DNA from: Selenomonas sputigena ATCC 35185
GTDB taxonomy: Bacteria > Bacillota > Negativicutes > Selenomonadales > Selenomonadaceae
Direction: 5' to 3'
NCBI RefSeq assembly: GCF_000208405.1
Contig: NC_015437.1
Location: forward strand, 496,001 to 560,000
Length of the DNA stretch: 64,000 bases
Position numbers and translations under genes: made by a program. Below the pieces are notes generated by a model. It worked only from the letters and a program-made list of their open reading frames with translations. It did no database searches and was not told where the DNA came from. The stretch's first letter is position 1, and each line of letters starts with the position of its first letter. Positions 25,666-35,235 of the stretch are shown here, piece by piece.

Positions 25666-27630
25666 ATGAAGTTGAAAGGAAAAATGCTCACGGGGATCGG
25701 CGTGCCGCTTCTCATCGTATTCGTCGTCATGGGATTCGTCATCAATACGATGGCGACGGACGCCTTGTCGACATCCAAACAGAGGAGCATGAGCGAGCTT
25801 GGCTCGCGCTATGCGAATGCTATCGTCACGATCGTTGAGTCGGCGCGCGTCGCCGTCAATACGACTTGCATGAATTGGGCACAGAGTCTGCCCGAAGGCG
25901 CCGCGATGCAGGAGGCCGTGCGCGAGATCGCCAAACTCGACGGCGTCGACAGCGCCGTCTTCGGGAATGCGGACGGCTCCTATGTGGCATCAAGTTCGCT
26001 TGGCGCGGGCTACGACCCGAGGACGCGCGCGTGGTACAAGGAGGCGGCGGCGCAGCCGGGAAAACTCATCGTCTCGAAGCCGTTCAAATCGGTCAAGGGC
26101 GATCCGGTCATCAGTCTGAGCCGCGCGATCGTGCAGAACGGCGCAGTGCGCGGCGTTCTCTGCGTCGGCATATCGCTTGAGCCGGTGGGAAATCTGCTCA
26201 AGGACGTCAAGGTCGGCGAGACCGGCTCGATCGTCGTCCTCGGCCCCGATACCGAGTACATCTATCATCCGAAGTATACGGTCGAGGATAAGTTCAACGA
26301 GATTGACGGCGGCGCTTACAAGGACTTTGCCGCCAGATTGACGACGGGAAAGCCCGAGCAGATCGAAACGGAATATCAGGGCGTGCAGAAGTTCTATTCC
26401 GCCGTACCTGTGGGGGAGACGGGCTGGACGCTCCTCGTGGCTCTGCCGGTCTCCGAGGCGAACGCCGCGGCTGCGCACATGAGCTGGGCGCTGCTTGCGA
26501 TCTGCGCCATAGCGCTCGCACTTTTGCTGGGCATCACTTATGTCCTTTTGACGTCGGTGACAACGCCGATCGGCGCTCTTTCGGGTCTGATGGAAAAGAT
26601 TGCGGACGGCGATCTCACGGCACATCTGACGAAGAGCGACCGCAGCGACGAGATCGGCACGCTGCAGAACAGCTGCCGCGATATGCTCGAAGGCCTGCAG
26701 ACGACGGTCAAGTCGACGAAGTCGGCTGCCGAGCAGGTGGCCGCGTCGAGCGAGGAACTGACGGCGAGCGCTGCACAGACGGCGACGGCTGCACAGTCCG
26801 CCGCTGAAGCCGTCTGCATCATCGCCGAAGAGAGCGCAAACCAGAGCGGGATTGTCGACGCCGCGACGCAGAAGGTCACGGGCGTCAACCGGCAGATGAA
26901 GACGATTTCGGAGGCGGTCAGCACGGCGAAGCGCGCCGTGAACCTGACGGGCGAGGCGACGCAGGAAGGCGACGAGAAGCTCGACCTTGCCATCGAGGGC
27001 GTCGAGGGCCTTGCCAAGAGCGCGGCGACGGCGAGCGCGGCGGTCGAGAAGCTTTACGACGGTTCGAAGAACATCGCGGAGATCAACGAGGTCATCACCT
27101 CGATTGCAGGGCAGACGAAGCTCCTCGCCCTCAATGCCGCCATTGAGGCGGCGCGCGCCGGCGAGCAGGGCAAGGGATTCGCCGTCGTCGCCGAAGAGGT
27201 GCGAAAGCTTGCCGAAGAGTCCGAAGCGGCGGCGAAGGAGATCAGCGGCGTCATACAGAAGAACTCCGAAGAGATCGAGCATGTCTTCGAACTCACGAGG
27301 AATCAGCAGGGCGAGGTGCGTGAGAACGTCGGGCAGGTCAAGGAAGCGGGCGAGAAATTCCATCGCATCATGGATCTCGTGGCGGAGCTGGAAACGAGCA
27401 TAGAGAGTATCGTCGAGATCAGTGAGAAGGTGCAGGCCGACTGCAGCGAGACGACGGCTTCCGTGCAGAAGATCAACGATGTCTCGCATACGGTGCAGCA
27501 GAAAGCGACGGACGTCTCCGCCGTATCGGAGGAGCAGGCGGCATCGAACGAGGAAATCGCCGCCGCCAGCCAGACGCTCGCCGACCTCGCCGAACGTCTG
27601 CAGGCGGGCGTAGAAAAGTTCCGCCTGTGA
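25666..27630 (+). CDS. Methyl-accepting chemotaxis protein 3 (dCache sensor)
   Basis: 654 residues, closest in layout to MCP 1. It has TM1 at 9-30, dCache with [14 protein letters not shown]2 near 273-298, HAMP and signalling hairpin ([41 protein letters not shown]). The late-strand pocket residue is Gly ([10 protein letters not shown]) rather than Asp, a third variant in this cluster. ATG 25666 follows GGGAGGT. The gene is preceded by a 12-C homopolymer about 200 bases upstream. Confidence 0.93.
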   Translation: MKLKGKMLTGIGVPLLIVFVVMGFVINTMATDALSTSKQRSMSELGSRYANAIVTIVESARVAVNTTCMNWAQSLPEGAAMQEAVREIAKLDGVDSAVFGNADGSYVASSSLGAGYDPRTRAWYKEAAAQPGKLIVSKPFKSVKGDPVISLSRAIVQNGAVRGVLCVGISLEPVGNLLKDVKVGETGSIVVLGPDTEYIYHPKYTVEDKFNEIDGGAYKDFAARLTTGKPEQIETEYQGVQKFYSAVPVGETGWTLLVALPVSEANAAAAHMSWALLAICAIALALLLGITYVLLTSVTTPIGALSGLMEKIADGDLTAHLTKSDRSDEIGTLQNSCRDMLEGLQTTVKSTKSAAEQVAASSEELTASAAQTATAAQSAAEAVCIIAEESANQSGIVDAATQKVTGVNRQMKTISEAVSTAKRAVNLTGEATQEGDEKLDLAIEGVEGLAKSAATASAAVEKLYDGSKNIAEINEVITSIAGQTKLLALNAAIEAARAGEQGKGFAVVAEEVRKLAEESEAAAKEISGVIQKNSEEIEHVFELTRNQQGEVRENVGQVKEAGEKFHRIMDLVAELETSIESIVEISEKVQADCSETTASVQKINDVSHTVQQKATDVSAVSEEQAASNEEIAAASQTLADLAERLQAGVEKFRL

Positions 27631-27678
27631 TGAGGATGAAAATCGCTCAAAGCCTTGAAAATAAAGGCTTTGCGGCAC

Positions 27679-27707
27679 TTGACAGGGACGGATTCTGCGC
27701 TTATAAT
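27679..27707 (+). promoter_or_regulatory. Consensus sigma-70 promoter
   Basis: TTGACA at 27679-27684, a 17-base spacer and TATAAT at 27702-27707: a perfect consensus promoter for the two small genes that follow. In the leader, CGCCTCCT (27754-27761) and AGGAGGCG (27765-27772) form a tight hairpin upstream of the ribosome-binding site. Confidence 0.75.
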
Positions 27708-27823
27708 AAGCGGAAATGCGAGGATATGGACGCGGTCTGCTCACGGGGCGGATCGCCTCCTGCGAGGAGGCGTTTGCCGCTTCGTTCCTCAAGTAAATCA
27801 AAGACATATACGGAGGTAACATC

Positions 27824-28027
27824 ATGGGTGATCTTGGATTTGGCAAGCCGATTTTCTGGGTGGGTCTCGCTGCGGGCATCGTGGCGGGTGCGCTCGGCTA
27901 TCGTTGCGTGCAGAAGCGCTGCGCGGCGAAGAAGGCGGCTGCTGCCGCACTGCCGCAGGCATCGCTCGAAGAGCTTCTGCAGCAGAAGGCGGAGATCGAG
28001 GCTCTGATCGAGGCGCAGCAGGCGTAA
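27824..28027 (+). CDS. Small single-span membrane protein
   Basis: 67 residues: a short N-terminus, one Gly/Ala-rich transmembrane segment (PIFWVGLAAGIVAGALGYRCV, about 9-29), a basic stop-transfer stretch (QKRCAAKK) and a helical, Glu/Gln-rich cytoplasmic tail (LEELLQQKAEIEALIEAQQ). Two Cys lie at the membrane edge. CGGAGG precedes ATG 27824. It is encoded one base ahead of an HMA-like protein under a perfect promoter, so the pair likely works together. The function is unknown. Confidence 0.7.
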   Translation: MGDLGFGKPIFWVGLAAGIVAGALGYRCVQKRCAAKKAAAAALPQASLEELLQQKAEIEALIEAQQA

Positions 28028-28028
28028 G

Positions 28029-28331
28029 ATGGGCATTCTCTCGGCGTTGGGCATACCAACGAACAAGTTCGAGCTCTTCCTGCGTTCCGTCGAGGTTTCG
28101 TCCTATATCCCCGGGCGCATACGGCTGCACAGCAAGATGCTCGTCGGCAGCCCCAAGGTGGAGAAGGAACTTCTGGCGTATCTTCGCTCGTATTCGGAGC
28201 TGAGCGAGGTGGAGACGAGCACGGCGACAGGCTCGATCCTCATCAAGTACACGCCGCAGCTTCTCCATTCGAACGAGGAGCTGACGCGTGCGGAAGCGTA
28301 CATCAAGGAGCGCGCGAAGAATCGCAAATGA
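28029..28331 (+). CDS. Small HMA2-like domain protein
   Basis: 100 residues. The segment SYIPGRIRLHSKML followed by VETSTATGSILIKYTP matches the N-terminal HMA-like domain found in metal-translocating P-type ATPases and in stand-alone HMA2 proteins. The copper-binding CxxC of classic HMA domains is absent. A role in metal handling or in regulating a membrane transporter is an inference. It starts one base after the upstream stop and ends before a strong terminator. No ATPase is encoded nearby. Confidence 0.6.
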   Translation: MGILSALGIPTNKFELFLRSVEVSSYIPGRIRLHSKMLVGSPKVEKELLAYLRSYSELSEVETSTATGSILIKYTPQLLHSNEELTRAEAYIKERAKNRK

Positions 28332-28338
28332 GCGGAAA

Positions 28339-28390
28339 AAATCCGCCTGCCCCGCTGTATCGGACAGCGAGACGGGCGGATTTTTTTAGA
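28339..28390. terminator. Terminator at a convergent junction
   Basis: ATCCGCC..CCCGCTGT pairs with ACAGCG..CGGGCGGAT, followed by a run of seven T on the plus strand. An A-run on the left could also serve the convergent gene on the minus strand. Confidence 0.8.
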
Positions 28391-28455
28391 AAACGCTGAT
28401 AAAATGAAGTTGCCCGAATTTGCACAGGCGGGCGGCGGCCTTTATTCACGGTTTT

Positions 28456-28932
28456 TCAATAGAGCTGTGCCTTCCAGTAGGCGAGGTCAGGTTCGTTCAA
28501 GGGCAGGTCGACGCTGTAGCCGTTGTCGTAGCGGATCTTGACGCGAACCTCGTCGGCCTTTCTGAGGAGCGGCAGCAGCTGGGGCGAGACGTTGAGGAAG
28601 AATTTGTTCGTGTTCTTCAGCGAGGTCTCGGGGCTGTATTCCTTGAGGTCGTAGCTCGGCGGCTCCTGCTTGACGATGGCGTCGATGTCCCAGGCGTCGC
28701 CGTCGGCGCTGATGGTCACGAGCGGCTTTGGCTTCGCGCTGCTGTAGCGGTAGTCCCACATCGTGAGCGTCGCGCCTTCGACGCGGCCGCTTTCGTCGTA
28801 GGAGCCTTGGAAGTCGATCTTGCAGTAGGCGGAGAGACTCTTTGCCGTGCGGTGGTCGGCGGTGTAGGTGTAGCCAAAGCCGAAGGCGCCGCAGAGGATG
28901 AGGAGGAGGCCGAAGTAGAGGAAGATTTTCAT
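28456..28932 (-). CDS. Membrane-anchored protein of unknown function
   Basis: 158 residues. An N-terminal hydrophobic segment (IFLYFGLLLILCGAFGFGYTY) acts as signal anchor; the Cys inside it lacks a proper lipobox. The exported part has two strands with GYRYD-like aromatic content and ends in YDNGYSVDLPLNEPDLAYW. I recognise no family. ATG 28932 is preferred over the upstream in-frame ATG at 29001, because GGAG precedes it and the hydrophobic segment starts there. It is convergent with the HMA-like gene. Confidence 0.65.
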   Translation of the reverse strand: MKIFLYFGLLLILCGAFGFGYTYTADHRTAKSLSAYCKIDFQGSYDESGRVEGATLTMWDYRYSSAKPKPLVTISADGDAWDIDAIVKQEPPSYDLKEYSPETSLKNTNKFFLNVSPQLLPLLRKADEVRVKIRYDNGYSVDLPLNEPDLAYWKAQLY

Positions 28933-29049
28933 AGGGGTTCTCCGTTCCGCCCGCGTCGCTTCTGCACGCCTTTCAGAGAGAGCTGTTCGCGATGCGGGCA
29001 TGTTTTCTCCCTCCCATTATACTTTATGCGCCGCGCCTTGTCACTACCA

Positions 29050-29078
29050 TTGCGCCCGTGCTTCTCCTGTGCTATAGT
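29050..29078 (+). promoter_or_regulatory. Promoter of the ROK kinase-nagA unit
   Basis: TTGCGC at 29050-29055, a 17-base spacer and TATAGT at 29073-29078, 40 bases before the ATG. Confidence 0.5.
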
Positions 29079-29117
29079 GGTAGGAACGATGTTCAATATT
29101 TTCGAGGATGGGAGTCC

Positions 29118-30053
29118 ATGGAAGAAAATTTCATTTGCTTGGATATTGGCGGCACTTCGATCAAGTATGCACTTGCTGCAGGAGGCAGGCTGCGCGAGAA
29201 AGGTTCTGTGCCGACGGAAGGACGGACGGCGGGGGCGCAGGGCGTAGCCGAGAAGGTGCTCGCCATCGTCGATGCTTTTCGGGGAAGAGGCGTCGCGGGC
29301 GTCGCGATCTCGACGCTCGGCATCGTCGATCCGGTCGCGGGCAAGGTCATCTACGCAGGTCCTAGCATCAAGGACTACACGGGATTTGCCCTCAAGGCTC
29401 TCGTCGAGGAAGCGACGGGACTTTCCTGTACGGTCGAGAACGATGTGAACTGCGCGGGGCTTGGCGAGTACTGGCTCGGTGCAGGCCGCGGCGTGCGTTC
29501 GCTCGTCTGTCTGACGGTCGGCACGGATGTCGGGGCTTCCATCCTTTTCAACGGCAGACTTTGGCGCGGCGCGAACTACAGCGCGGGCGAGGCCGGCAGC
29601 ATGAGGCTCGCGGGCGGCAGGTTCGGCGACCTCGCTTCCGTGCGCCGCATGGTACAGAGCGCGGCGAAGGCGCACGGCATCGCCGAGGAGCTTGACGGTG
29701 AGACGGTGTTTGCGTGGGCGCGTGCAGGCGACGCCGATGCGGTGAACGCCATCGCGAGGCTCATCGCGCCGCTCGCCGAGGGGATCGCGAATATCTGCTA
29801 CATGCTCAATCCCGAGCGCATCGTCCTCGGCGGAGCGGTGATGGCGGAGCGCCAGTATCTGGCGCCGCGCATCCTCGCGGACTTGGAGGAGGCGGTGCCG
29901 CGCCCGTTCCGCTCCGCGACGCAGCTCGCTTTCGCCGAGCTGGGCAACGATGCAGGACTCATGGGAGCGCTCTATCACTTCCTTCAGCGCCGCAGGGACG
30001 CGCAGGAGAGAGCACAGAATCGAGAAACGGGGGAGGCGGGAAAGGTCAGATGA
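29118..30053 (+). CDS. ROK-family sugar kinase
   Basis: 311 residues. The N-terminal phosphate loop LDIGGTSIKYAL, the phosphate-2-like segment STLGIVDP, the catalytic-Asp segment VENDVNCAGLGEYW and TVGTDVGASI define a ROK sugar kinase. The usual Cys-rich zinc motif after the GHx segment is missing; the corresponding stretch reads SAGEAGSMRLAGG. Glucose, N-acetylmannosamine, N-acetylglucosamine and beta-glucosides are possible substrates. The ATGA overlap with nagA favours an amino sugar. ATG 29118 is the only start with the complete P-loop domain and no extra tail. Confidence 0.85.
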   Translation: MEENFICLDIGGTSIKYALAAGGRLREKGSVPTEGRTAGAQGVAEKVLAIVDAFRGRGVAGVAISTLGIVDPVAGKVIYAGPSIKDYTGFALKALVEEATGLSCTVENDVNCAGLGEYWLGAGRGVRSLVCLTVGTDVGASILFNGRLWRGANYSAGEAGSMRLAGGRFGDLASVRRMVQSAAKAHGIAEELDGETVFAWARAGDADAVNAIARLIAPLAEGIANICYMLNPERIVLGGAVMAERQYLAPRILADLEEAVPRPFRSATQLAFAELGNDAGLMGALYHFLQRRRDAQERAQNRETGEAGKVR

Positions 30054-31252
30054 AGGCGATCATCAATGGACGGCTCTTGCTGCCGAACATGGAGGGAGAT
30101 TTCCGCGTCATGGAAGATATGGCGCTTCTCTACGACGAGCGCATCGAGAGGATCATCGACATGGATGAGGTGGAGGCGGAAGCGGGCATCGACGAGGTGC
30201 ATGATGCGCATGGGCTGTTCGTCTCGCCGGGCTTCATCAACGTGCATGTGCACGGCGCGTGCGGCTGGGACGTGATGGATGCGGCGGAAGAGGCGCTGCC
30301 GGCCATCGGCCGCTACCTCGCGCGCACGGGCGTCGTCTCGTGGCTCGCGACGACGATGACGGCGGGCGAGGACGCGGTGCACGCTGCCTTCGAGCGCGCG
30401 CGCAGCGCCATGCGCATGACGCCCGAGGGCGCGCGCATCCTCGGCGTGCACATGGAAGGACCTTTCATCAGCAAGGCGTACAAGGGAGCGCAGGCGGAGG
30501 AGGCGATCGTACGCGCCGACTACGATTGGATCGAGTCCTTCGAAGATGTCGTGCGCATCGTGACCTTGGCGCCCGAGGAGCTGGACGGCAAGTATACGTT
30601 CATCGACCGCTGCCGCGATGCGGGCATCCTCGTTTCTATCGGCCATTCGAGCGCGGACTACGGGACGGCGCTCGAAGTCATAGAGAAGCACGGCGTCACG
30701 CACATCACGCACTGCTTCAACGCCATGAGCGGACTGCACCAGCGTCATCCGGGCATCGTCGGCGCGGCGCTCGATACCAAGGTCAACTGCGAACTCATCG
30801 CTGACAATATCCACGTCGATCCTGCGGCGCAGCGCATCCTCTACCATGCGAAGGAGGGCAGGAATATCATCCTCGTGACGGATTCGATGCGTGCCGCCGG
30901 CATGGGCAACGGCGTATTCGAGCTGGGCGGGCAGGAGGTCACGGTCAAGGGAACGCGCGCAGAGCTGGCGGACGGCACGCTCGCGGGCAGCGTGCTCGCG
31001 ATGAACGAGGCGGTTCGGAACTTCGCGCGGACGACGCGCGCACCCATCGAGCGCGTCGTTGAGATGGTCACGCGCACGCCCGCGGAGGAACTCGGCATCT
31101 ATGAGGAGACGGGTTCTTTGGAGGAGGAGAAGCGGGCCGATCTCACGCTCTTTGATGATGAGCTCAACATCGCCGCGACGATTGTCGGCGGGCATCTCTC
31201 CTACATCGCCGCGCCCGACGCCTTGGACGGCGCGTGGCAGGACAGGGAGTAG
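30050..31252 (+). CDS. nagA: N-acetylglucosamine-6-phosphate deacetylase
   Basis: 400 residues of the amidohydrolase superfamily. It removes acetate from GlcNAc-6-phosphate, feeding glucosamine-6-phosphate to catabolism or cell-wall recycling. Metal and active-site segments are HVHGACGWD near 64, HMEGPF near 135, GHSSADY near 200, HCFNAMSGLHQRHPG near 223, and catalytic Asp in VTDSMRAAGMG near 281. The start overlaps the kinase stop by 4 bases. GlcNAc kinase plus deacetylase suggests recycling of peptidoglycan amino sugars; nagB is not in the window. Confidence 0.93.
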   Translation: MKAIINGRLLLPNMEGDFRVMEDMALLYDERIERIIDMDEVEAEAGIDEVHDAHGLFVSPGFINVHVHGACGWDVMDAAEEALPAIGRYLARTGVVSWLATTMTAGEDAVHAAFERARSAMRMTPEGARILGVHMEGPFISKAYKGAQAEEAIVRADYDWIESFEDVVRIVTLAPEELDGKYTFIDRCRDAGILVSIGHSSADYGTALEVIEKHGVTHITHCFNAMSGLHQRHPGIVGAALDTKVNCELIADNIHVDPAAQRILYHAKEGRNIILVTDSMRAAGMGNGVFELGGQEVTVKGTRAELADGTLAGSVLAMNEAVRNFARTTRAPIERVVEMVTRTPAEELGIYEETGSLEEEKRADLTLFDDELNIAATIVGGHLSYIAAPDALDGAWQDRE

Positions 31253-31291
31253 AGGAAAGGCTTCAAGAAGGCAAGGGAAGGAATCGGACGG

Positions 31292-32098
31292 ATGGCAATA
31301 CGCATGATTGTGACGGATATGGACGGCACGCTGCTCGATGCGAAGAACGGCATCTCAGAAAAGAATCGGGCGGCGCTCAAGGAGGCGGCGGCAAAGGGCG
31401 TCCATGTGGCGATCGCTACGGGACGCATGCACCTCTCGGCTCTGCCTTACGCGAAGGAGATCGGAGTCACGGTGCCGATCGTCTCGTGCAACGGCGCACT
31501 CGTCAAGACGACGGCGGGCGAGGAGCTTTTCGCTTCGCCCATCGCGCCCGACGTGGTGCGAGAAATCCTCGACTGCATGAAGGAGCACGGCTGGTACGTG
31601 CAGCCCTATACGGACGAGGGACTTTTCTTCTGCGAGCGGGACTGCCGTGCCTGCGCTTACGAAAAGCTCGCGGGCATCGAGGGAAAGGCCGTCGGCTGGG
31701 ATGGCCTCCTTGCATTGGGGACGCGCGTCTTCAAGCTGTTGTCGATCAGTGACCGTGCCGAGGAGACGGCGGTGCGTGCGGCAGAAATCTCGCGCATGTT
31801 CGAGGGAAAGGTTCGAGCCGTGCGCTCGAAGGAGAAGTACGTCGACATCATGGCGGAGGGCGTGTCGAAGGCGGCGAGCATCGAGCGCCTTGCGGCAAGC
31901 CTCGGCATCAACATGTCGGAGGTGCTGGCGCTCGGCGACTCGGATAATGACTGCGAGATGCTCGCTGCCGCGGGCATCGGCGTCGCCATGGCGACAGGCA
32001 CGCCTGCGGCGCGGGAGGCGGCGGACTTCCTCGCAGAAAACGGAGCGGCGGACGGCGTGGCACGGGCTGTGCACGCCTATGTACTTGAAGGAAAGTGA
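31292..32098 (+). CDS. HAD-superfamily Cof-type phosphatase
   Basis: 268 residues. HAD motif I is VTDMDGTLLD near 7, motif II the Ser/Thr region at SCNG, motif III a Lys in the KAASIERL helix, and motif IV GDSDND near 213. The type IIB cap between motifs II and III places it in the Cof/YidA group, which dephosphorylates sugar phosphates or FMN-like metabolites. The exact substrate is unknown. It lies 39 bases after nagA and is a tandem paralogue of the next gene. Confidence 0.88.
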   Translation: MAIRMIVTDMDGTLLDAKNGISEKNRAALKEAAAKGVHVAIATGRMHLSALPYAKEIGVTVPIVSCNGALVKTTAGEELFASPIAPDVVREILDCMKEHGWYVQPYTDEGLFFCERDCRACAYEKLAGIEGKAVGWDGLLALGTRVFKLLSISDRAEETAVRAAEISRMFEGKVRAVRSKEKYVDIMAEGVSKAASIERLAASLGINMSEVLALGDSDNDCEMLAAAGIGVAMATGTPAAREAADFLAENGAADGVARAVHAYVLEGK

Positions 32099-32120
32099 AA
32101 GAAAGCATGAGGGATAGAGG

Positions 32121-32918
32121 ATGGCAATTCGGCTGATCGTGATGGATCTCGACGGCACGCTCTTGACTTCGGAAAAGATGGTGTCGGACTACAGCAAGGA
32201 CGTCTTGCGGCGGGCGATGGAAAAGGGCGTTGCCGTGACGCTGGCGACGGGGCGCATGCTGCTCTCGGCGAGCTACTTCGGCAGGATCATCGGAGCAAAC
32301 GCGCCGATCATCTCGTGCAACGGCGCTCTGGTGCAGGCGCTCGATGCGACAGAGCCGCTCTTTTTGCGCGCCTTTTCGCCCGAGACGGTGGCGGAGCTTC
32401 TGACATTTGCGCGGGAGAACGGCTGGTACGCGCAGTGGTACATCGGCGACGACATCTACGCTGAGGATTTCCGACCCGAGTATTTTACCGCCTACCGCAC
32501 GGTGCAGGGCTTCGCCGTGCACGAGGTCGGCGAGGATTTTTCGCCGTACGTCGAGGGCGTCGCGCAGGTCGTCGTGCGCGACCTCGCGGGCGGCGTCGGC
32601 GCTATCGCCGCGTCGATCCGCGAGCGATTTGCGGGACGCGTCGATCCGCAGCAGTCGAAGGGCTACACGCTCGACCTCGTGCCGACGGGCGTATCGAAGG
32701 CGACGGGCATCGAGGCGATCCTGCGTGCGACGGGCATCCGAGCAGACGAGGTCATGGCGTGCGGCGACTCGGACAATGACCTATCCATGCTGCGCCTCGC
32801 GGGTACGAGCGTCGTCACGGCGAACGGACAGGAGGAAGCGAAGGCGCTCGCGACATATCTTGCGCCAGGCTGCGACGAGGACGGCGTGGCAAGGGCGATC
32901 GAGGAGCTTGTTCTCTAG
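32121..32918 (+). CDS. HAD-superfamily Cof-type phosphatase (tandem paralogue)
   Basis: 265 residues with motif I VMDLDGTLLT near 7, SCNGAL motif II, KATGIEAIL motif III and GDSDNDLSM motif IV. It shares the same start (MAIR), length and cap arrangement as its upstream neighbour, 22 bases away, so the two arose by tandem duplication. The caps differ strongly (YIGDDIYAEDFRPEYF here), which suggests different substrates. Confidence 0.88.
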   Translation: MAIRLIVMDLDGTLLTSEKMVSDYSKDVLRRAMEKGVAVTLATGRMLLSASYFGRIIGANAPIISCNGALVQALDATEPLFLRAFSPETVAELLTFARENGWYAQWYIGDDIYAEDFRPEYFTAYRTVQGFAVHEVGEDFSPYVEGVAQVVVRDLAGGVGAIAASIRERFAGRVDPQQSKGYTLDLVPTGVSKATGIEAILRATGIRADEVMACGDSDNDLSMLRLAGTSVVTANGQEEAKALATYLAPGCDEDGVARAIEELVL

Positions 32919-32966
32919 GATCTGGGTTTTTCAAGGGATTCTTATCAGTTTGCAGGAGTGGAGAGC

Positions 32967-33872
32967 ATGACGAAAGAGAAGGATTTCAAATTTATCATCG
33001 TGACGGGGCTTTCGGGCAGCGGCAAGACGCAGGCGTGCCGCTTTTTGGAAGACCTCGGCTATTTCGTGGTGGACAATCTGCCGCCGGTGTTCATCCCGAA
33101 GTTTGCCGAGCTTTGCCGCCATTCGGCCGGACATGTGAGCCGCGTCGTGCTCGTCGTGGACACGCGCGGGCGCGAGTTCTTCGACACCTTCGTGCATGTG
33201 CTCGAAGAGATGGATCAGGCGGGTACGCCCTACGAGATGCTTTTCATGGAAGCCTCTGACGAGACGATCATCCGCCGCTACAAGGAGACGCGCCGCCGCC
33301 ATCCGATGGCGGCGAACGCGCGCATTTCCGACGGCATCCAGAAGGAGCGCCGCCGCTTGGAATCCGTGCGCAACAAGGCGACGTACATCATCGACACGTC
33401 GCAGCTCAAGAAGGTCGATCTCAAAGAGAAGATCTGGCGGCTCTTCGGCAGCGAGGACGGGCACAAGATGAGCATCAATGTCCTGTCCTTCGGCTTCAAG
33501 TTTGGCATGCCCCTGGACGCGGACATGGTGCTCGACGTGCGCTTCCTGCCGAATCCCTTCTACATCGAGGAACTGCGCAGAAAGAGCGGCGCCGTCCCGG
33601 AGGTCGCCGAATACATCGGCAAGTGGCCCGTGACGCAGGAGTTCGAGGAAAAGCTCGACGCCATGCTCGATTTCCTCATGCCGCAGTACATCAAGGAGGG
33701 AAAGCCGCAGTTCGTCATCGCCATCGGCTGCACGGGCGGCATGCATCGGAGCGTCTACATCGCCTGCCATATCTATCGTTTCTTGACGGCGCGCGGCTTC
33801 CAAGTGGAGCTTGAGCATCGCGATCTCATGAAGAACGAGGTCGCCGAGCATCCGAAGGAGCTGCCCGAATAG
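32967..33872 (+). CDS. rapZ: RNase adapter / nucleotide-binding protein RapZ (YvcJ)
   Basis: 301 residues. N-terminal Walker A GLSGSGKT near 13-20, a Walker B region ending in LVVDTRGREFF, and the conserved C-terminal GCTGGMHRSVYIACHI. In E. coli RapZ targets small RNAs that control glmS, while the Bacillus homologue YvcJ binds nucleotides and affects competence. ATG 32967 has AGGAG 8 bases upstream, favoured over GTG 32958. It heads the classic rapZ-yvcK-whiA cluster of Gram-positive-type genomes. Confidence 0.93.
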   Translation: MTKEKDFKFIIVTGLSGSGKTQACRFLEDLGYFVVDNLPPVFIPKFAELCRHSAGHVSRVVLVVDTRGREFFDTFVHVLEEMDQAGTPYEMLFMEASDETIIRRYKETRRRHPMAANARISDGIQKERRRLESVRNKATYIIDTSQLKKVDLKEKIWRLFGSEDGHKMSINVLSFGFKFGMPLDADMVLDVRFLPNPFYIEELRRKSGAVPEVAEYIGKWPVTQEFEEKLDAMLDFLMPQYIKEGKPQFVIAIGCTGGMHRSVYIACHIYRFLTARGFQVELEHRDLMKNEVAEHPKELPE

Positions 33873-33921
33873 ATGGGCGACGTTTTGCACCGCCTTGTTT
33901 AGGAAAGGGTCGATCAAAAGA

Positions 33922-35223
33922 ATGCACTTATTGAAATGGCTTTATCCGGGCATGCATTTCAAGCGTTGGATGCTCGTGTTCGGCGCGGGCGTCATGATGG
34001 TCAGTCTGGGTCTTGCCCTCGTCTTCAACTACAAGTATCTCGACATCATCGAGGAGGCAATCTTCCGTGCCGTCTACCTGTGGCGCGGAAGTTTCGATTA
34101 TGTGATCACGACGATCGTCGGTCTCGTCATCGTCGTCTTAGGGCTCGCCCTGATGCTCTTTGCGACGCGCTTCGTCATACGCTCCGTCATCAGCGTGCTC
34201 CTGCCCGACAGCTCGGAAAAGCTCGTCGACATCATCTACGAGAAGCGCCGCCTCGACAAGGGGCCGCAGGTCACGGTCATCGGCGGCGGACACGGGCTTT
34301 CCGTGCTCCTTCGCGGCATCAAGCAGGCGACGAGCAATGTGACGGCGGTAGTGACGGTCGCCGACGACGGCGGCTCTTCGGGAAGGCTGCGCGAGGAACT
34401 CGGCATCATCCCGCCGGGCGATCTCAGGAACTGTCTCGTCGCGCTCGCCGATACGGAGCCTCTGATGGAAAAGCTCTTCCAGTATCGCTTTCAGAGCGGT
34501 ACGGAACTCAAGGGACACAGCTTCGGCAACCTCTTCATCGCCGCCATGGCGGAGGTCACGGGCGACATGGAAGAGGCGCTGAAGAAGTCGTCGAAGGTTC
34601 TCGCCGTCAAGGGGCGCGTGCTTCCGGCATCAACGGCGCATGTACGGCTCGATGCGGTCATGGAGGACGGCACCCTCGTCGAGGGCGAGTCGCATATCCC
34701 CGAGGTGCACAAGCACATCCGGCGCGTGAAGCTCTTTCCCGAGCGCGTCGAGCCTGTGGAGTCGGCGCTTGCGGCGATCCGCGAGGCGGACGTCGTGATC
34801 CTCGGCCCCGGCAGTCTCTACACGAGCATCATGCCGAATCTCCTCGTCGACGGCGTGGCGGAGGCGCTCAAAAAGAGCCGCGCCCTGAAGATTTATATAT
34901 GCAACGTGCTGACGCAGCCGGGCGAAACGGACGGCTACACGGCTTCTATGCACGCCCGGGCGATTCTCGATCATGCGGGCAGGGGCGCGATCGACTACAT
35001 GCTCGTCAATGCGACGCCGCTGCCGTACGGGACGGCGCAGCTTTTGGAGAAGGAGGGCATCGAACCCGTGGCGATCGATGAGGATGCCGTCAACGCGCTC
35101 GGCATCGGCGTCGTCAAGGCCGACCTCGTGAATGACGACGATGTCGCGCATCACGATCCGGAAAAGCTCATGAAGAGCGTGATGAAGATGGCGTACAAAC
35201 TGCATCCCGGCATCGGCAAGTGA
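33922..35223 (+). CDS. yvcK: Gluconeogenesis factor YvcK family protein
   Basis: 433 residues. Two membrane segments at the N-terminus (about 14-35 and 55-80) precede the CofD-like nucleotide-binding domain, which shows VTVIGGGHGLSVLLRGIK near 117, VTVADDGGSSGRLREELG near 140, GPGSLYTSI near 290 and NVLTQPGETDGYT near 325. YvcK proteins bind UDP-sugars and support growth on gluconeogenic carbon and cell-wall synthesis. The membrane-anchored form is common in Negativicutes and Clostridia. The ATG is 12 bases after AGGAAAGGG, slightly long. Confidence 0.92.
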   Translation: MHLLKWLYPGMHFKRWMLVFGAGVMMVSLGLALVFNYKYLDIIEEAIFRAVYLWRGSFDYVITTIVGLVIVVLGLALMLFATRFVIRSVISVLLPDSSEKLVDIIYEKRRLDKGPQVTVIGGGHGLSVLLRGIKQATSNVTAVVTVADDGGSSGRLREELGIIPPGDLRNCLVALADTEPLMEKLFQYRFQSGTELKGHSFGNLFIAAMAEVTGDMEEALKKSSKVLAVKGRVLPASTAHVRLDAVMEDGTLVEGESHIPEVHKHIRRVKLFPERVEPVESALAAIREADVVILGPGSLYTSIMPNLLVDGVAEALKKSRALKIYICNVLTQPGETDGYTASMHARAILDHAGRGAIDYMLVNATPLPYGTAQLLEKEGIEPVAIDEDAVNALGIGVVKADLVNDDDVAHHDPEKLMKSVMKMAYKLHPGIGK

Positions 35224-35235
35224 GGAGGGACTCCT

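Noticed and set aside
25990-27879. Long minus-strand open frame opposite MCP 3, and similar frames opposite the other MCPs
   Set aside because: They mirror the conserved receptor coding strand, recur in every paralogue for that reason, and lack ribosome-binding sites and recognisable motifs.
28386-28400. Second copy of the MITE-like end (CGCTGATAAAATG)
   Set aside because: Only one short end-like match without a partner inverted repeat nearby; insufficient for a repeat call.
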